NCBI RefSeq assembly: GCF_000004075.3
Contig: NC_026655.2
Span: 4,092,001-4,156,000 of the forward strand
From: Cucumis sativus
Taxonomy: Eukaryota > Streptophyta > Magnoliopsida > Cucurbitales > Cucurbitaceae
Direction: 5' to 3'
DNA: 64,000 bases
The notes under the pieces are model-generated. The model saw only the letters and a program-made list of their open reading frames with translations. It ran no database searches and was not told where the DNA came from. Positions 24,001-37,000 of the stretch are shown here, one piece after another; position 1 is the first letter of the stretch, and each line of letters starts with the position of its first letter. The position numbers were made by a program, and so were the translations under genes.

Positions 24001-26328
24001 TCAATCAAATGTGTAAAATAATTAAGGTCAAATTCTTTGTGATTACGGCTCAAAATACACACTGATTAAGGAATTTTTTTAATCAAACACAACTTGGTAG
24101 TTGAGTTTAGGATGTTATTGCATTTGATTTGGCTCTTTCTCTTGTCTAAAAGACATTGCCCTTCTTCACTTGCTGCCTAATCGAGATTAGTTACAACTAC
24201 TCGTCTCTTCGCCCTTCCAAAATTTTTGGATTAAAACTCTTATAATACACCCACGTATCATCATGCATCCAAAATAATCTTTGGAATTCTGACCTTATTT
24301 GTGAGTATTAGCTAAATTATACTATATGTACTAAATTAGTGTGAGGAAATCAATTTGTAAGACAAGGAAAAACAGTCCATGAGAAATTTCATAATAAGCA
24401 TGCAATGACGAATAACATGTGATGGTGTGGATTCGTAGTTTAATATACAAAGAAATTAAATTGTTACTATAGAAGTTAATGAATCACAAACGTTGTCTAT
24501 TCCTTTACAAAAATTCTTCTTGACAATGATTTTATTTTTTAAAACTGTAGTTGTTCTTTTCGTTTATTATTTAAGTTGTTAATCGAAACTTTTCACTTTT
24601 CTTGTATAAATTATTATCTTTAGCTTTCGAGTTTTTACCACAATATCTAATAAAAAAAAATCAAAACTAAATAGTTATTGTATTTGGAAATTAATGCATA
24701 CGTTCAATCTATGTATTATTGAATGGTAGAAGATTATTGTACATACTAACAAAAAGGAGTCGATTACATGCAAGAGCTATTATTTTCCAATAAAGTCAAA
24801 CAAACAAAATTGATATCTAAAAATAAAACACAAATGGGACAATGGAAAAAAAAAAAAAGGCATGAAATGCATATAATGGAAGAAGTTGACTTTTCTATTG
24901 GAAAAAAAGTATACTTTTCATTATCAAGCATGTTGTTAAAGCGACTTCGAGAATTTTTTTTGATAAAAATTTACTCTATTTGGTTTTGTTCGAACTAAAA
25001 TTTTTTCTTCAAATATATTTTTTAATGTTAGTTAAACTATGTATATATATTCGTATATATATCTTACCATGATATTGAAAATATAGAATAGTTTTCATTC
25101 AAAATGTTGTTGAATTTAATGATTTATAGGATTTACACAAAACAAAAAGATGTACTGTTTATTAGTATAGTAATTCTAACGGTTGATTTTGTTTCTTGTT
25201 AGCCCACCTATGGTCCATTGATGGCAATATGACATTGTCGCACACCTTTCTTTTTTATAACACTAAAGTACAATCAATTTCATTATAATTTTAAAACGCT
25301 GCGGCAATATTTATAACTTCTATTATTTTTTATATTCAAATAACGTAATAGGAAAATGATGTAATTGGTTCTATAAAGTTAAACATATAGGTTAACCTAT
25401 TTTTTTAATCTCTAACTCGATATTAGAAACTTAGTTAATTTCTTGGAAAATCAATAAAATTATTTTTTACCTTAAATATCAAAATTCAACTCTCCAAATA
25501 CTGCTGACATCAGTCTAATTAATTCAAAACCATGAATACTCAACATAATCTAATTTTTTTTTATTTTAAAATATGCTGTATGCAAGTTTGGACGATTTGG
25601 GCCAATAGGATTCCACTCGGCCCATACTCAAAGCGGGCTCACCGTTGTAGCGTGGCCATATTGGGTTGGACAAATATTTCGTTTGCACAGTAGAGTTCTT
25701 TATTTTACACCCCTTAATGTTAAGGTTATGTGTTACACGGATAATGTTAAAAGGTTGCAAAACAATAATGTCTAAACTAACAAGAGTATTTCTTGATTGA
25801 TATGACATTTCCAACGTATATTCCTCTATGTCGCCTCTCAGTCTCTTACGTGGAATTAATTTATATGGGACAGCGTTTAACGTACTTACAAAATTTTAAA
25901 AAACATTTTTAATCTTCGTAGTCGTGAAGTAGAATATATATAGACGACCAAAGTAAACCTTTAATTATGAAAAATAATGTTTTAAAAGTAACAAAATGAC
26001 TAGACTATGCTTGTATCAACTTGGCTAAATATATATATATATAACTGATTTTTTCGATCAAAATTGATTTTAATTAAAAGAAATTCCAATTGTCTACGTA
26101 GCTTATAATCTACGAGGATCGTTGGATTAGATCAGTGGGAGGAGTGTACGGTTGTGATTACAAGGACTAGGGCAACTAAAATAGGATACACGGCTGGCAA
26201 GCAAAACCCATCCATTATAAAAGAGCTGGTAGAAGTCGACCATATAAATCTCTCGTGTTCGTCTTCGGATTTGGATCGCGTTGCTTCGCTCCAACCTCCC
26301 AGTCACCCGCTCAGGCTATGTGCTTGCT
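21031..26328. other. 5.3-kb gene-free spacer
   Basis: AT-rich DNA without a credible coding frame. The left end holds promoter elements of the unknown gene, and the right end (about 26150-26328) the TAF2 promoter and leader. I saw no structured repeat or RNA gene between about 22100 and 25600. Confidence 0.55.
21778..21820 (-). promoter_or_regulatory. G-box/ABRE-like motif pair
   Basis: 21778-21787 reads GCCACGTGTC, that is GACACGTGGC on the minus strand, a full ABA-response/G-box core. A second ACGT core, GCCACGT, lies at 21814-21820. A W-box-like TTGAC with a following TCA is at 21888-21895. They stand 865-980 bp upstream of the minus-strand gene start at 20913. Paired ACGT elements are the usual requirement for ABA response; function here is not shown. 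Confidence 0.5.
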
Positions 26329-29300
26329 ATGGCCAAGCCTCGCAAGCCCAAGAACACCGACGACGCCAAGCCACCTGACAACTCCGGAGCTGTAGTTCGT
26401 CACCAGAAGCTCTGTCTTTCCATCGACATTGACAATCGTCGCGTTTATGGGTTCGTCTTACCTCTACCTCCTTCAATTATGATCTCTAACTCCCTCTACC
26501 CATCTCCACATTTGCTTAATTTCTTGGTGGATTCATGGGTTTGTTTTTATTTTTCTTGCCTGTATGCGTATGAGTTTGCTTTGCTGAATCTTGGCCACCG
26601 ATAACTCACCGTTCTTGTTGCTGGATTTTAGGTTCACCGAGTTGGAAATTGCGGTTCCTGATATTGGTATAGTTGGGTTGCACGCGGAGAATCTTGGGAT
26701 TGTGAGTGTTTCAGTGGATGGTGACCCAACTGAATTTGAGTATTATCCGCGGCCTCAACATGTGGAAAATGAGAGGAGTTTTAAAGCAGTTTCGTCGCCG
26801 AGCTCTGCTGCAGATGCTGCAGGGTCAATCTATTTGTCTTCAATAGAGAAGGAATTGGTTCCTAATTTGTTGATAAACTGCTGCAAGGCTTTCAAGAGTG
26901 GAAGCGAGCAGCAAGACCAGCCATTTCTGGAGAATGGAGTGCAAACTGCGGATGAGGACAAGCAGGTTGTAGCTGTTAGCTATTATCACGATGACAATCT
27001 TTTATATGGGGGGGATACGTACATGGATGCGAAATGTTGTACTAGTTATTTATTTGTATTCCATGTATTCTGGCATGTAACTATTGATGTTATGAAGTAT
27101 ATTATAACTTGTCTCTCTTTGGAAATGGTCTCTGGTACATTTATTGTTCATGCAGTTCCTATCTCTTGCAAGCTTGGTGCAAGTATTTTGAAGCATCTAT
27201 TTGTAATGAGCAGAACTAGTTAAGCATACGTTTGCTGTGGTAGATTTGGAAATGAAGTAGTTATCTTTGTTTAAGTATCCAATTTTATCATGAGCAGAAA
27301 GAAATCAGTTAATTCTTGTTTAGTTCAAACTGCTGAATATTTTTTTCACATAAAGCCGTGTGCATATCACAAACCGAGTTAGGCAGTTATAATTAATGTA
27401 AGTTTACATACTTTTGTGAGAACCAAGGAACAAGGTTCTCTTATTGATATGTAATTGTTTGTGAAAGTGCTGAAGCTCTATCGTAAGTCATGTTTATTAT
27501 TTCTTTTGTGGCTTCTCATGAAGGACAACTTTTGATGCAGAATGTAAGGCTGGTTCGTATTGATTACTGGGTAGAGAAATCAGAGGTAGGTATTCACTTC
27601 TATAATCGTATGGCTCACACTGACAACCAAATAAGGCGTGCAAGGTGCTGGTTCCCTTGTATGGATGATGGTCTACAACGATGCAAGTAAGGATATCATG
27701 ATCTGACTGGGTTAGACAATTTTAACTTTTTACAACCCATTTATATTCTATATGCTGTCTTATGTTCAGGTATGACCTCGAGTTTACTGTCTCTCAAAAT
27801 CTTGTGGCTGTCAGTAATGGAATTTTGTTGTACCAGGTGAGAAATACTCTGAAATGAGATGTTTGTTTATCAGTTATGTGGTATAAAGCAATTTTGTTGA
27901 GTAATGTGTACCATATGTTATTTTTCTTCCTCTTATTTTATTGGATAAGAAACAATTTCATTGTTTGGACGAAATAATCTAAAGGGGTAAACGAGAGCCC
28001 TCAAGGGATTAAAAAGATGTCTCCAATTTGCAACAAGAAAATTTAAACTCAAAACTGTTAAAGGCAAAAAAATGCGTGGAAGATTGGTAGATCTAAGATT
28101 TCCTTAGAGGATCTATCTTTGCATTTGAAAAGCCTAGCATTCCTCTCATCACACAATTTCCTCAAAATGGCATTGACAATATTTGTCCATTGGAGACTCT
28201 TGGTACTTTTGAAAGGTGTTCGTTCAACATCGTTCCCAACCAATCTATATAGCCATGCTGAGGTGCTATAGACTAACAAAGGTAGACAGTAATTCACCTC
28301 ATATGTGAGTAGCAAACAGGCAGTGAATGAAAATATGACTTTGACATTCATGATCATTCTGACAGAGGCAGCAACAATAGGGAGAGAGGCTCATCCATGG
28401 ACATGTCTTTTGGAGCAGATCCTTAGTGTTGAGACAAGAGTGGCTAATTTCCCAAATAAGAAATTTTACTCTCTTTGGGCAATGGAATCCCCACAATTTC
28501 CTTTAAAAATCAGCATTAAGAGAGGGCCCATCAGAGGTTCATTACCAGTCCATTGATGAAACCAAAGTGATGTAGGTTTTCCATCACCAACAATGCACTG
28601 TATATGGCTGTAAAAGAATCCCCGTTGGTTCAAGATGTATTTCCAACGCATCTTTGCTGTTGGTTTCTTAGGACTTTTCTTGGACTATCTAAATAAGGCA
28701 AGATCTTAAACCTGGCCTAGTGGTGCCCTGGGTTTAATAAAGGACTTAGAGGGAATGTACTCAATCCATGGTGGCCACCTACCTGTTGGTTTCTTTGCTG
28801 TTGGGTCATGCATGTTGTCTCATGAGATAGTCGAGGTTCGCGTAAGCTAGCTTGAACACTCACGAGTATCCAAAGAGAGAAAAAGGCACGATCTTTTTCC
28901 TTGAAGTTTATTGTATTTGAAAGTTATGGAATTTCAAATTACTTAAATCAACGAAGTTTGTCAAGGTACAATAATCATTTTCCTTGAAGTTTATCGTATT
29001 GATCTTCATTAGCTATTCTCTTAATCCCTAGATAAAGAACTACAAAGTTATGAAATCTCAAATTGCTTCAATCAACTAAGTTCGTTCTTTGTAGTTTTTA
29101 GCCTTATTATACCTGACTTTAAATGTTCATTCACTCTTTGCTGAATTTTAATGAAATCAGTAGTCTAGTGGTCAGGATATTGATGAAAACTTGGAACGTT
29201 TAGTAGTTGACAAGATTCAATGTTGAATGGTGTTTAGTGTAAATAATCTCAAATGTTGGCCTCTTTATTGATTCTTTTTTTTTTTTCATGGAGTTGAATG

Positions 29301-30961
29301 CAAATTTGGCTTGAAGGAGAGCAACATCTCCTTGAAGGATGATAATTGGAAATACATAGTAAATAACCCCAAGTGTTCAAGTAGGTTATATCTGGCCACT
29401 TTTTGGAGATAATAAGTAGTACATTACTTCATGGTATTGAATGAATCCATAAAATCTTTCCTAAGTGACTAAGAAAAATTGTGTCTCCATTTGAATTACA
29501 AATTGAATTTCATGTAGTTGAAATAACCTCTTGAAAGAGAGTTCACTTTTGTAATTACATTAGATATTTTTTTGGTAAGAAAATTACATTAGATATTGTT
29601 GACGATAAATTGAGGTATCTTGCTAAATTTATCCAATTCATGGTTTCAATTATCTTGTGATTGTGGGAGATAAGGACAAAATCAATCGAAATGTTGTTCT
29701 AAATGTTATATGGAATAGAGACTTGTGACTAAAGATACACTCGTTCAAGCTATTAAGTACTTCTAGTATTTTGGCAATGAATGAAGTGTTATTTTTGTTA
29801 ATGAACCAAGCTTTCATTGAGGAAAATGAAAGGGTTTTGTGAACAAAAGTTCATTCTTTTTGACATTTATCTAAAATCTATTTCTAAACAAGGTAACCAT
29901 TGAACCCATTTAAATGAATCTTTTAATGTACATGTTTTCACGGAAAAATTTCAGGACCGGAGGCCTTTTCTTTTTTGGCTCCCTTTTATTGTGGAATTGT
30001 ATTTTCTGGATGTTTGTGTAATCTTCATTTTTTCTCCATGAAAGTTGTTCATTCATAAAAAAGAGATTACAATAAAGTTGCTCAATATTGCTGAATCACT
30101 AGTGGTCTAGTTTTTATTCAAGAAAGTTCTTGTCAGGACTAATATATGTTTGAGATTTCTCTGGGCTTTATAGATATTAATCTAATTAGAATATTGAAAG
30201 GATTGTAGAGAATTGAATTTATTTTAATTTAAACTCACTCTCTCATCTTGAATGTGCTTACGAGGGTGAGGGGTCAATATAATATGTTTTTACGGCAGAG
30301 TAGGATTTTTAGTGTATGTGTTTAAATTAAATACCTTTTAGATTGGCCTCTTTATTGGGTACAACTGTGCCTCGATCCTGGTTGGTGCCTATTTGCGGGG
30401 ATAGCTCAATTGGGAGAGCATCAGATTTTAATCTGGAGGTCGCGTGTTCAATCCACGCTCACCGCACTTATTTCTGGGATCAAACGTGCCCTTTCTCCAT
30501 GTTTTGAATCGATGGTTGGGCAAAAGGTTCCACTTGGAGCAATATTCTGTTTGGACGCAGTTAAATTTTATGATTTTTTTAAATAAAGAAAATGACCTTA
30601 ATATCATTATCTTATATGTTCTGCTTCAAAACATATTTCCTTCCCATATTGTACTAGAATATTAGCTAATGATATTATTTGTCCTATCAAACCATGTTAT
30701 GCTACATTATTTATTAAATGAAAAAACGTGAAGTTAATACTAAACTATAAAAACCATCATAGATTGGTCTCGTGCTAACAAGGAGACATAGTCTCAACCT
30801 CTAACTAAGAGGTCATGAGTTCAATCCATAGTGACCACCTACCTAGGAATTAATTTTCTATGAGTTTCTTTGATACTCAAATGTTGTGGGGTCAGACGGG
30901 TTGTCCCGTGAAATTAGTTGAGATGCTCGTAAGCTGGTCTGGACACTCATGGATATAAAAA

Positions 30962-31017
<56 letters not shown>

Positions 31018-34000
31018 TATGAATTTGAATTTGTATTAATTGTATGGGATAGTTGCAAATTTAGCAATTAGATTCAAAATAATTAAGTATATAACAACAT
31101 TTTAAAAAATTTGCAAATATAGCAAAATTTGTCAAATTCTCTATCAATGATATAAGTCTATCACCGATAGACCAAATTGGTCTATCAGTATACGAAGTCT
31201 ATCAGCGATACAAGTCTATCAGTGATAGTTTTGTTATATTTGCAATTTTTTAAAATTTTTGCTGTATTCTTAATTATTATTGTTGAAATGGTTATCAATT
31301 GCAATTTCCCTAATTGTATTCACTCTCTGAGGGAGGATCTCATTTTTGTAGATGTTCATCTAACAACCACAAAAGAATTGAAACTATGTACTGTGCTTTC
31401 AAATGCTTTGGATTACACAACTTGTGTATGTTGAAATATTATTTTGCATTCAGAGGATTATCTCAAATATCTCATCCAAAATCACCATCTTCCGGACTCT
31501 GTTTTCTTTATCTTGTAAAGGTGGTATCACTGAATAAATCAATTTAGCTAACGTTAAGATGAGCTGCACACACACATGTTGATTTGTAATGTTGGCCTTG
31601 TACAACCATGGGGGGTCTGGTTTTCATTGTCTTCCCCGTGATTGCATTTTGCTTTTCTAAGAGATACATCAGTACGAAGATCCCCTCAAATAGAAATCTT
31701 GGAATTCTAAGTTTGGTAAGGGGTAGCATATTACATCTTGCTGCAAGTTGCCTCTAATCTGACTTGCATATACGTTTTCTTGTCTTGGCGAATCTTGTTT
31801 CTTATTTGCATTTCATAAGCCGGGGGCAGTTGATGTTTTAATGTATATATATCAAGTTTCTCTCTACATATCAAATCAGCTTCAAGCATTTTGGATGTTT
31901 TGACTTTCCATGTATCTCCATTCCTTTCAGGTCTTGAGCAAAGACAATCCTCCCCGCAAAACTTTTGTGTATAGGGTAGACATCCCTGTCAATGCACGTT
32001 GGATATCACTTGCTGTTGGACCGTTTGAAATCCTTGCTGATCACCAAAATGTACTTATATCACACATGTGCTCGCCTGTTAATTCTTTAAAGCTCAAGCA
32101 TACGGTGGATTTTTTTCATAGTGCATTCAGGTTTGTTTTTCAACTTTTTGAATGCTGCTGTAATGATTACAAACATAAGTTTTATGTGTGTAAATTATGT
32201 CTTTCTTTGGAATTTACTTTGCACAGCTGCTATAAGGATTACCTCTCCGTGGACTTCCCATTTGGGTCATATAAACAAATCTTCATAGAGCCGGAGATTG
32301 CAGTATCATCAGCATGTTTGGGAGTTTCCATGTGTATATTTAGTTCTCATCTTTTGTTTGATGAGAAAATCATCGATCAGGTTTGTTTATTTATAGGGCT
32401 TGTATAGCATGGGCTTAACAATTCATTTGTCTTGGAGTTTATATGTGTTGTAGGTGGACATTCAGTTTCGTGCGTGCGTGTGTGTGTAATATGCATCAGT
32501 ATGAGTCCCACACAGGCAATACTCTAGCGCTTGCAAATATCCACAAACTTGGTGGTTATTAGGGCCGAGTAAAGGGTGAAGTAGTGAAGGGACTTAGATA
32601 AGTTGAAACTATGGTGGCTGCCTGATTAGGATGTTAATATTTTATGAATTTCTTGGTCAACCAAATATCGTAGAGTTTGATGATTATCCTATGAGATTCG
32701 TCGAGCTATGTACAAGTTGGTTCAAATACGAGATATAGAAAAGGAAAAAAGAATCGAAATACTGATCTCTCTCTCTCTCCATCCCCCATTTTCGTTTTTT
32801 TTGATTTGGGTCTGTCCAAGTAACTGCCAACTTTTGTTGGTAAGGTGTCTGGCTCCGCAGTGCACACATCCATAATTTGTTTTTCTTTTGTCTTTTTAAC
32901 AACAATAACATGTGTGTGTGTGTGTGTGTGTAGGTAAGAAACCAAGAGAAATTATGTAAATAACTTGAATGCTAAAAACTCGGTTGGTTTGCTTCTTTAA
33001 TACATGTGAGTTTTGATCAACATTCTTTCTCACAGACCATTGATACGAGGATTAAACTTGCTTATGCGCTGGCAAGACAGTGGTTTGGCATTTATATTAC
33101 ACCTGAAGCTCCAAATGATGGTAAATGGTTATCACATGTTCTCGTTACAATTTACTGTTTCATCTTCTTTCATCTTTTTTTGATCTGGCATGTTTGATTC
33201 TTATTGCTAGAGTGGTTGTTGGATGGTCTTGCTGGTTTTTTGACTGATTTATTTATTAAGAAGAACTTGGGAAATAATGAGGCACGCTACCAGAGATACA
33301 AGGTTTGCTCCACCATGTTCTTGGTTGCTTGCAGTTATTCTTCATGAGATTTCTTCATCTTTCTTTTCCTTCTTTTCTTCTTGAGGGCTTGGAGTTACTT
33401 TTCTCTACGTTGGTCATCCAAAGCAGTTTTACTATTTCTGGTGTCACCAACCATAAAATGAGGGATAATTGCAATTTGTGCCTCTGTACCTTGGCCATTT
33501 AGCGATTAAATCATGTATTGATCTGATATTTAATTTATTAATCCTACCAGTGATGTCATTTGTTATTAGTCCTCTGGTTAAATCCAACATACGAGTTTCT
33601 TGTTAAAAAAATATTTCACATTTTCAAATATCAATTTACATTGAGAAAACTCTGTTATGCAGGCAAATTGTTCTGTTTGTAGAGCAGATGATTGTGGTTT
33701 GACCACCTTGAGTTCCTCTTCTGCTTGTAAAGATTTGCATGGGACCCAATGTATTGGTATATATGGAAAAATAAGATCATGGAAGTCTGTAAGTTCACTT
33801 TCCTTATTTAGGTTTTTACCTCTCATTCAACCTTCTAATGTTTTTTTTTTCCTTCAATAAGGTGGCAATCCTTCAAATGTTGGAAAAGCAGATGGGGCCT
33901 GAATCTTTCCGCAAGGTAACGGTTTGGGTTTATGAAGATATCAAGTTCAAGGATGTAAGGATGATTATAGATTGTGCCATTGGTTTGCATTTTAACTTCT

Positions 34001-37000
34001 TTCGGTCGGATAAGATAGAAGTGTTTTCTTCTCCATTTATTTCTTCAACATTTGTGGATTTGGTCGAACACAGTACTCATTTGTATACAGGGACACTCTT
34101 ATGTGCCCCAATATGATGCAAGAAAAATAGGGGTCCATTGGGTAATTGTGTAATATTCTAGTTTAATTCCCTTTTGACCCTATTTGTAATAAAATTCTAT
34201 AAATAGGAGTCTTCTCCTCTTGTTTGAAACAATTATTATCCTTCTAACAAAAGATTCACAATTTTGTTTTTCGGAGGATTAATCCTTGAGGCTACTTAGA
34301 CTACATCACAATAACAAAAGACCAAAATGTCTTCTCTATTGCGGACTCAGAACCTTGGGCTGAAAGCCATCCCCTAGCTCTTTCCAATCCAAGTTCCCCT
34401 TGGTACATTTTGATAGTTTCTTCCCACATTCTGACCATTTAACTTTGTCCAGCCATAGTGAACGCTCTTCCTGCTTCTTGTTGAGCTGTAGTTCATCCTG
34501 ACGTTACACATACTGTGTGGCTCAATTTTGTCAATTAATTTTCCTTGTATGTTTGAGAACACACTGTGCTACAAAGACCTACTATTTATAGAAGATAAGT
34601 TTCTTTCTTGATCCTTGTATTGATTTCTATGGTCCAGTGGTGTCTTTGTCCTCCTTTTGAGACTATGGTTTGAAAGTAGTTCTATAATTTTTCATGGCCA
34701 AGAAACTAACATGGGCATATTTTTTGACATTTGGTCACCCTTTTTGCTTCTACAGTCTTTTACTCCATTTTTAAAAATTATTATTACTATTATGATTGCA
34801 ATTGTATGCAAGCTCGTATTTACACCATTTGGGCATCTTTTTTTGTAACCATTGGTGTTTGGTTACATCTCTTCTCTCCAAACTCCCATCCTTTAGTGTT
34901 TCTTCTCTTGGTAATGTAAGTTATGTTTCTTATAAAAGAAATGATTGTCATGTTGATTATGTTTATTCTACTGTGCCAGATTCTACAAAATATTGTTTCT
35001 CATGCTAAAGATACTGGTTCTACGTCACAATTACTCAGCACGAAAGAGGTACTAATTTTCTTGTATGATGATACTTTACGAGGGCTTTTTGTTTTGGAAC
35101 ATCCATTTACTAAAATTGTGTTAGAATACTGAATGGTTTAGGTTGCATTAGGCTTGTGTTTTCAAACTCTACAATTTTACCTCTAAGTTTGCAATGGTAG
35201 CATTATTGGTCCTTGTTAAGTTCTTCATTTACAAACAGAAAACTGGCAATACATATTTTTATATTTTCATTATTAAATTAAATGAAACATTTGTTTCATT
35301 TTATTTCCTCCTTTTCCCTTGTCTCGATCCATTTTTCCCTTCATCGTCGATGCCGGCTGCTGCCTCTTGTTGCTGCCAAGCTAACCCAGAGCTCAAATTC
35401 GACTGGTAGTATGTTGAAGATCATCTGAACAATTCAAACAAGAACAAGCAGATCCACAAATGGTTCTGGGAAGAAGAACCACCAATCCAATGACCCACAA
35501 GCACAAAATTGGCGAGTCCACTTTCATAGACTCACTGGCTTAGCCAGCATAACCACGATATACAAACTTGTGACAAACGTTTCCATCATGAACCAAACGG
35601 GAAACGATTACAAACCTTCAGTGGAAACTGTTGATGCAACAAAACTACAAATATTCTCTTTCTTCAACATTCTCCAATGCCTCTTTGACTGTTTCCATTG
35701 AGCGTTCTCTGACATTTGAACTCAGATCTGAAATGAACCTAGATTTGTTTCAGATCTAAAACTTCATTTCTGTGTGTGTGTTTAAAGAAAAATTTTTTTC
35801 CTTCAAAATGGGAGAAAAAATAGGAAAAAAGAGGGGGAACAAGAAGCAGAAGAGGATGAAGAGGAAGGAAGAAGAAAAAAGGTCACTGACGATGTCCACT
35901 GATGTTTGACAATGGTTAGTGGCAGCCATGAGAAAAAGGAGAAAGGATGGAAGAAACAAACAAGCAAGAAATAGATCTGAAATTATATTATTATTAGTTT
36001 TACATAATTTAATAAAAAGTTTTGGTCTATGGACATGGTGAATGAGAATGACGTCTAATGTCAGACTTCTCTATAATTTTGCGATGCAGTTTCGTCAATT
36101 GGCCAATAAGATTGGAAACCTAGAGCGACCATTTCTTAAAGAGTTCTTTCCTCGATGGGTTGAATCATGTGGTTGTCCACTGCTGAGGTAAACAATATAT
36201 CATCTTTTATGCCCTTATGTCTGTTTATTTTGCTTACCTTGGTTTGTATGTAATACCAGAATGGGATTTTCCTACAACAAGCGAAAAAATATGGTTGAAA
36301 TGGCAGTTTCACGGGAATGCACAGCTACACCAGCCACAAATGTAGAAAATCGGGACAGTGATGCTGGATGGCCTGGCATGATGAGTATCAGGATTTATGA
36401 ACTTGATGGTGTCTTTGATCATCCAGTTCTTCCAATGACTGGAGAGTCTTGGCAGCTACTAGAAATACAATGCCACTCCAAACTTGCTGCTAGGCGCCTC
36501 CAGAAAACTAAAAAGGGGTCAAAACCTGATGGTTCTGATGACAATGCTGATATACCTGCACTCGACATTCGCTCTAGGTTTATTATTCCCTCATCATTTG
36601 ATTTTATCACTGATAAGTCAATCTGCTTATCATTTACTTGAATGCACTATATTGTCCCTTTTCAGTGTGGAATCTCCTTTGTTATGGTTGAGAGCAGACC
36701 CTGAGATGGAATACCTTGCTGAAATTCATTTTCATCAACCTGTTCAGATGTGGGTAAGACTGAATTTTGTTATCCATAATATTTTTGTTGGTAGGGTACA
36801 TGTTTGCCTGTATTTCATTTCTGGTCTTTTGATTTCGTTTTTTGGCATTTTAGGGGGACAGTCACTAGGATTTTCATTAGCATGCAGATTTTGTCTATTC
36901 ATGTTGTTTGTTGTTGCTTTATTATTATTATTGTTATTATTATTAGTTCCTTTCTGTGGATTTGGGAAAAAAAATATTTTAAAGCCGTTTTTTGGTGGGA

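Noticed and set aside
30395-30466. Reading the tRNA-like sequence as a functional tRNA-Lys or tRNA-Leu
   Set aside because: TTTT/TTA can be read in the loop, but the arms match tRNA-Phe and the loop is one base short, so it is a pseudogene.
30858-31067. 69-codon minus-strand frame with repeated Ile-Tyr
   Set aside because: It is the AT microsatellite plus the antisense SINE B tail.
33838-34116. 92-codon frame continuing beyond TAF2 exon 10
   Set aside because: It reads through the GT donor at 33916 into the intron; exon 11 ([11 protein letters not shown]) restores the family sequence.
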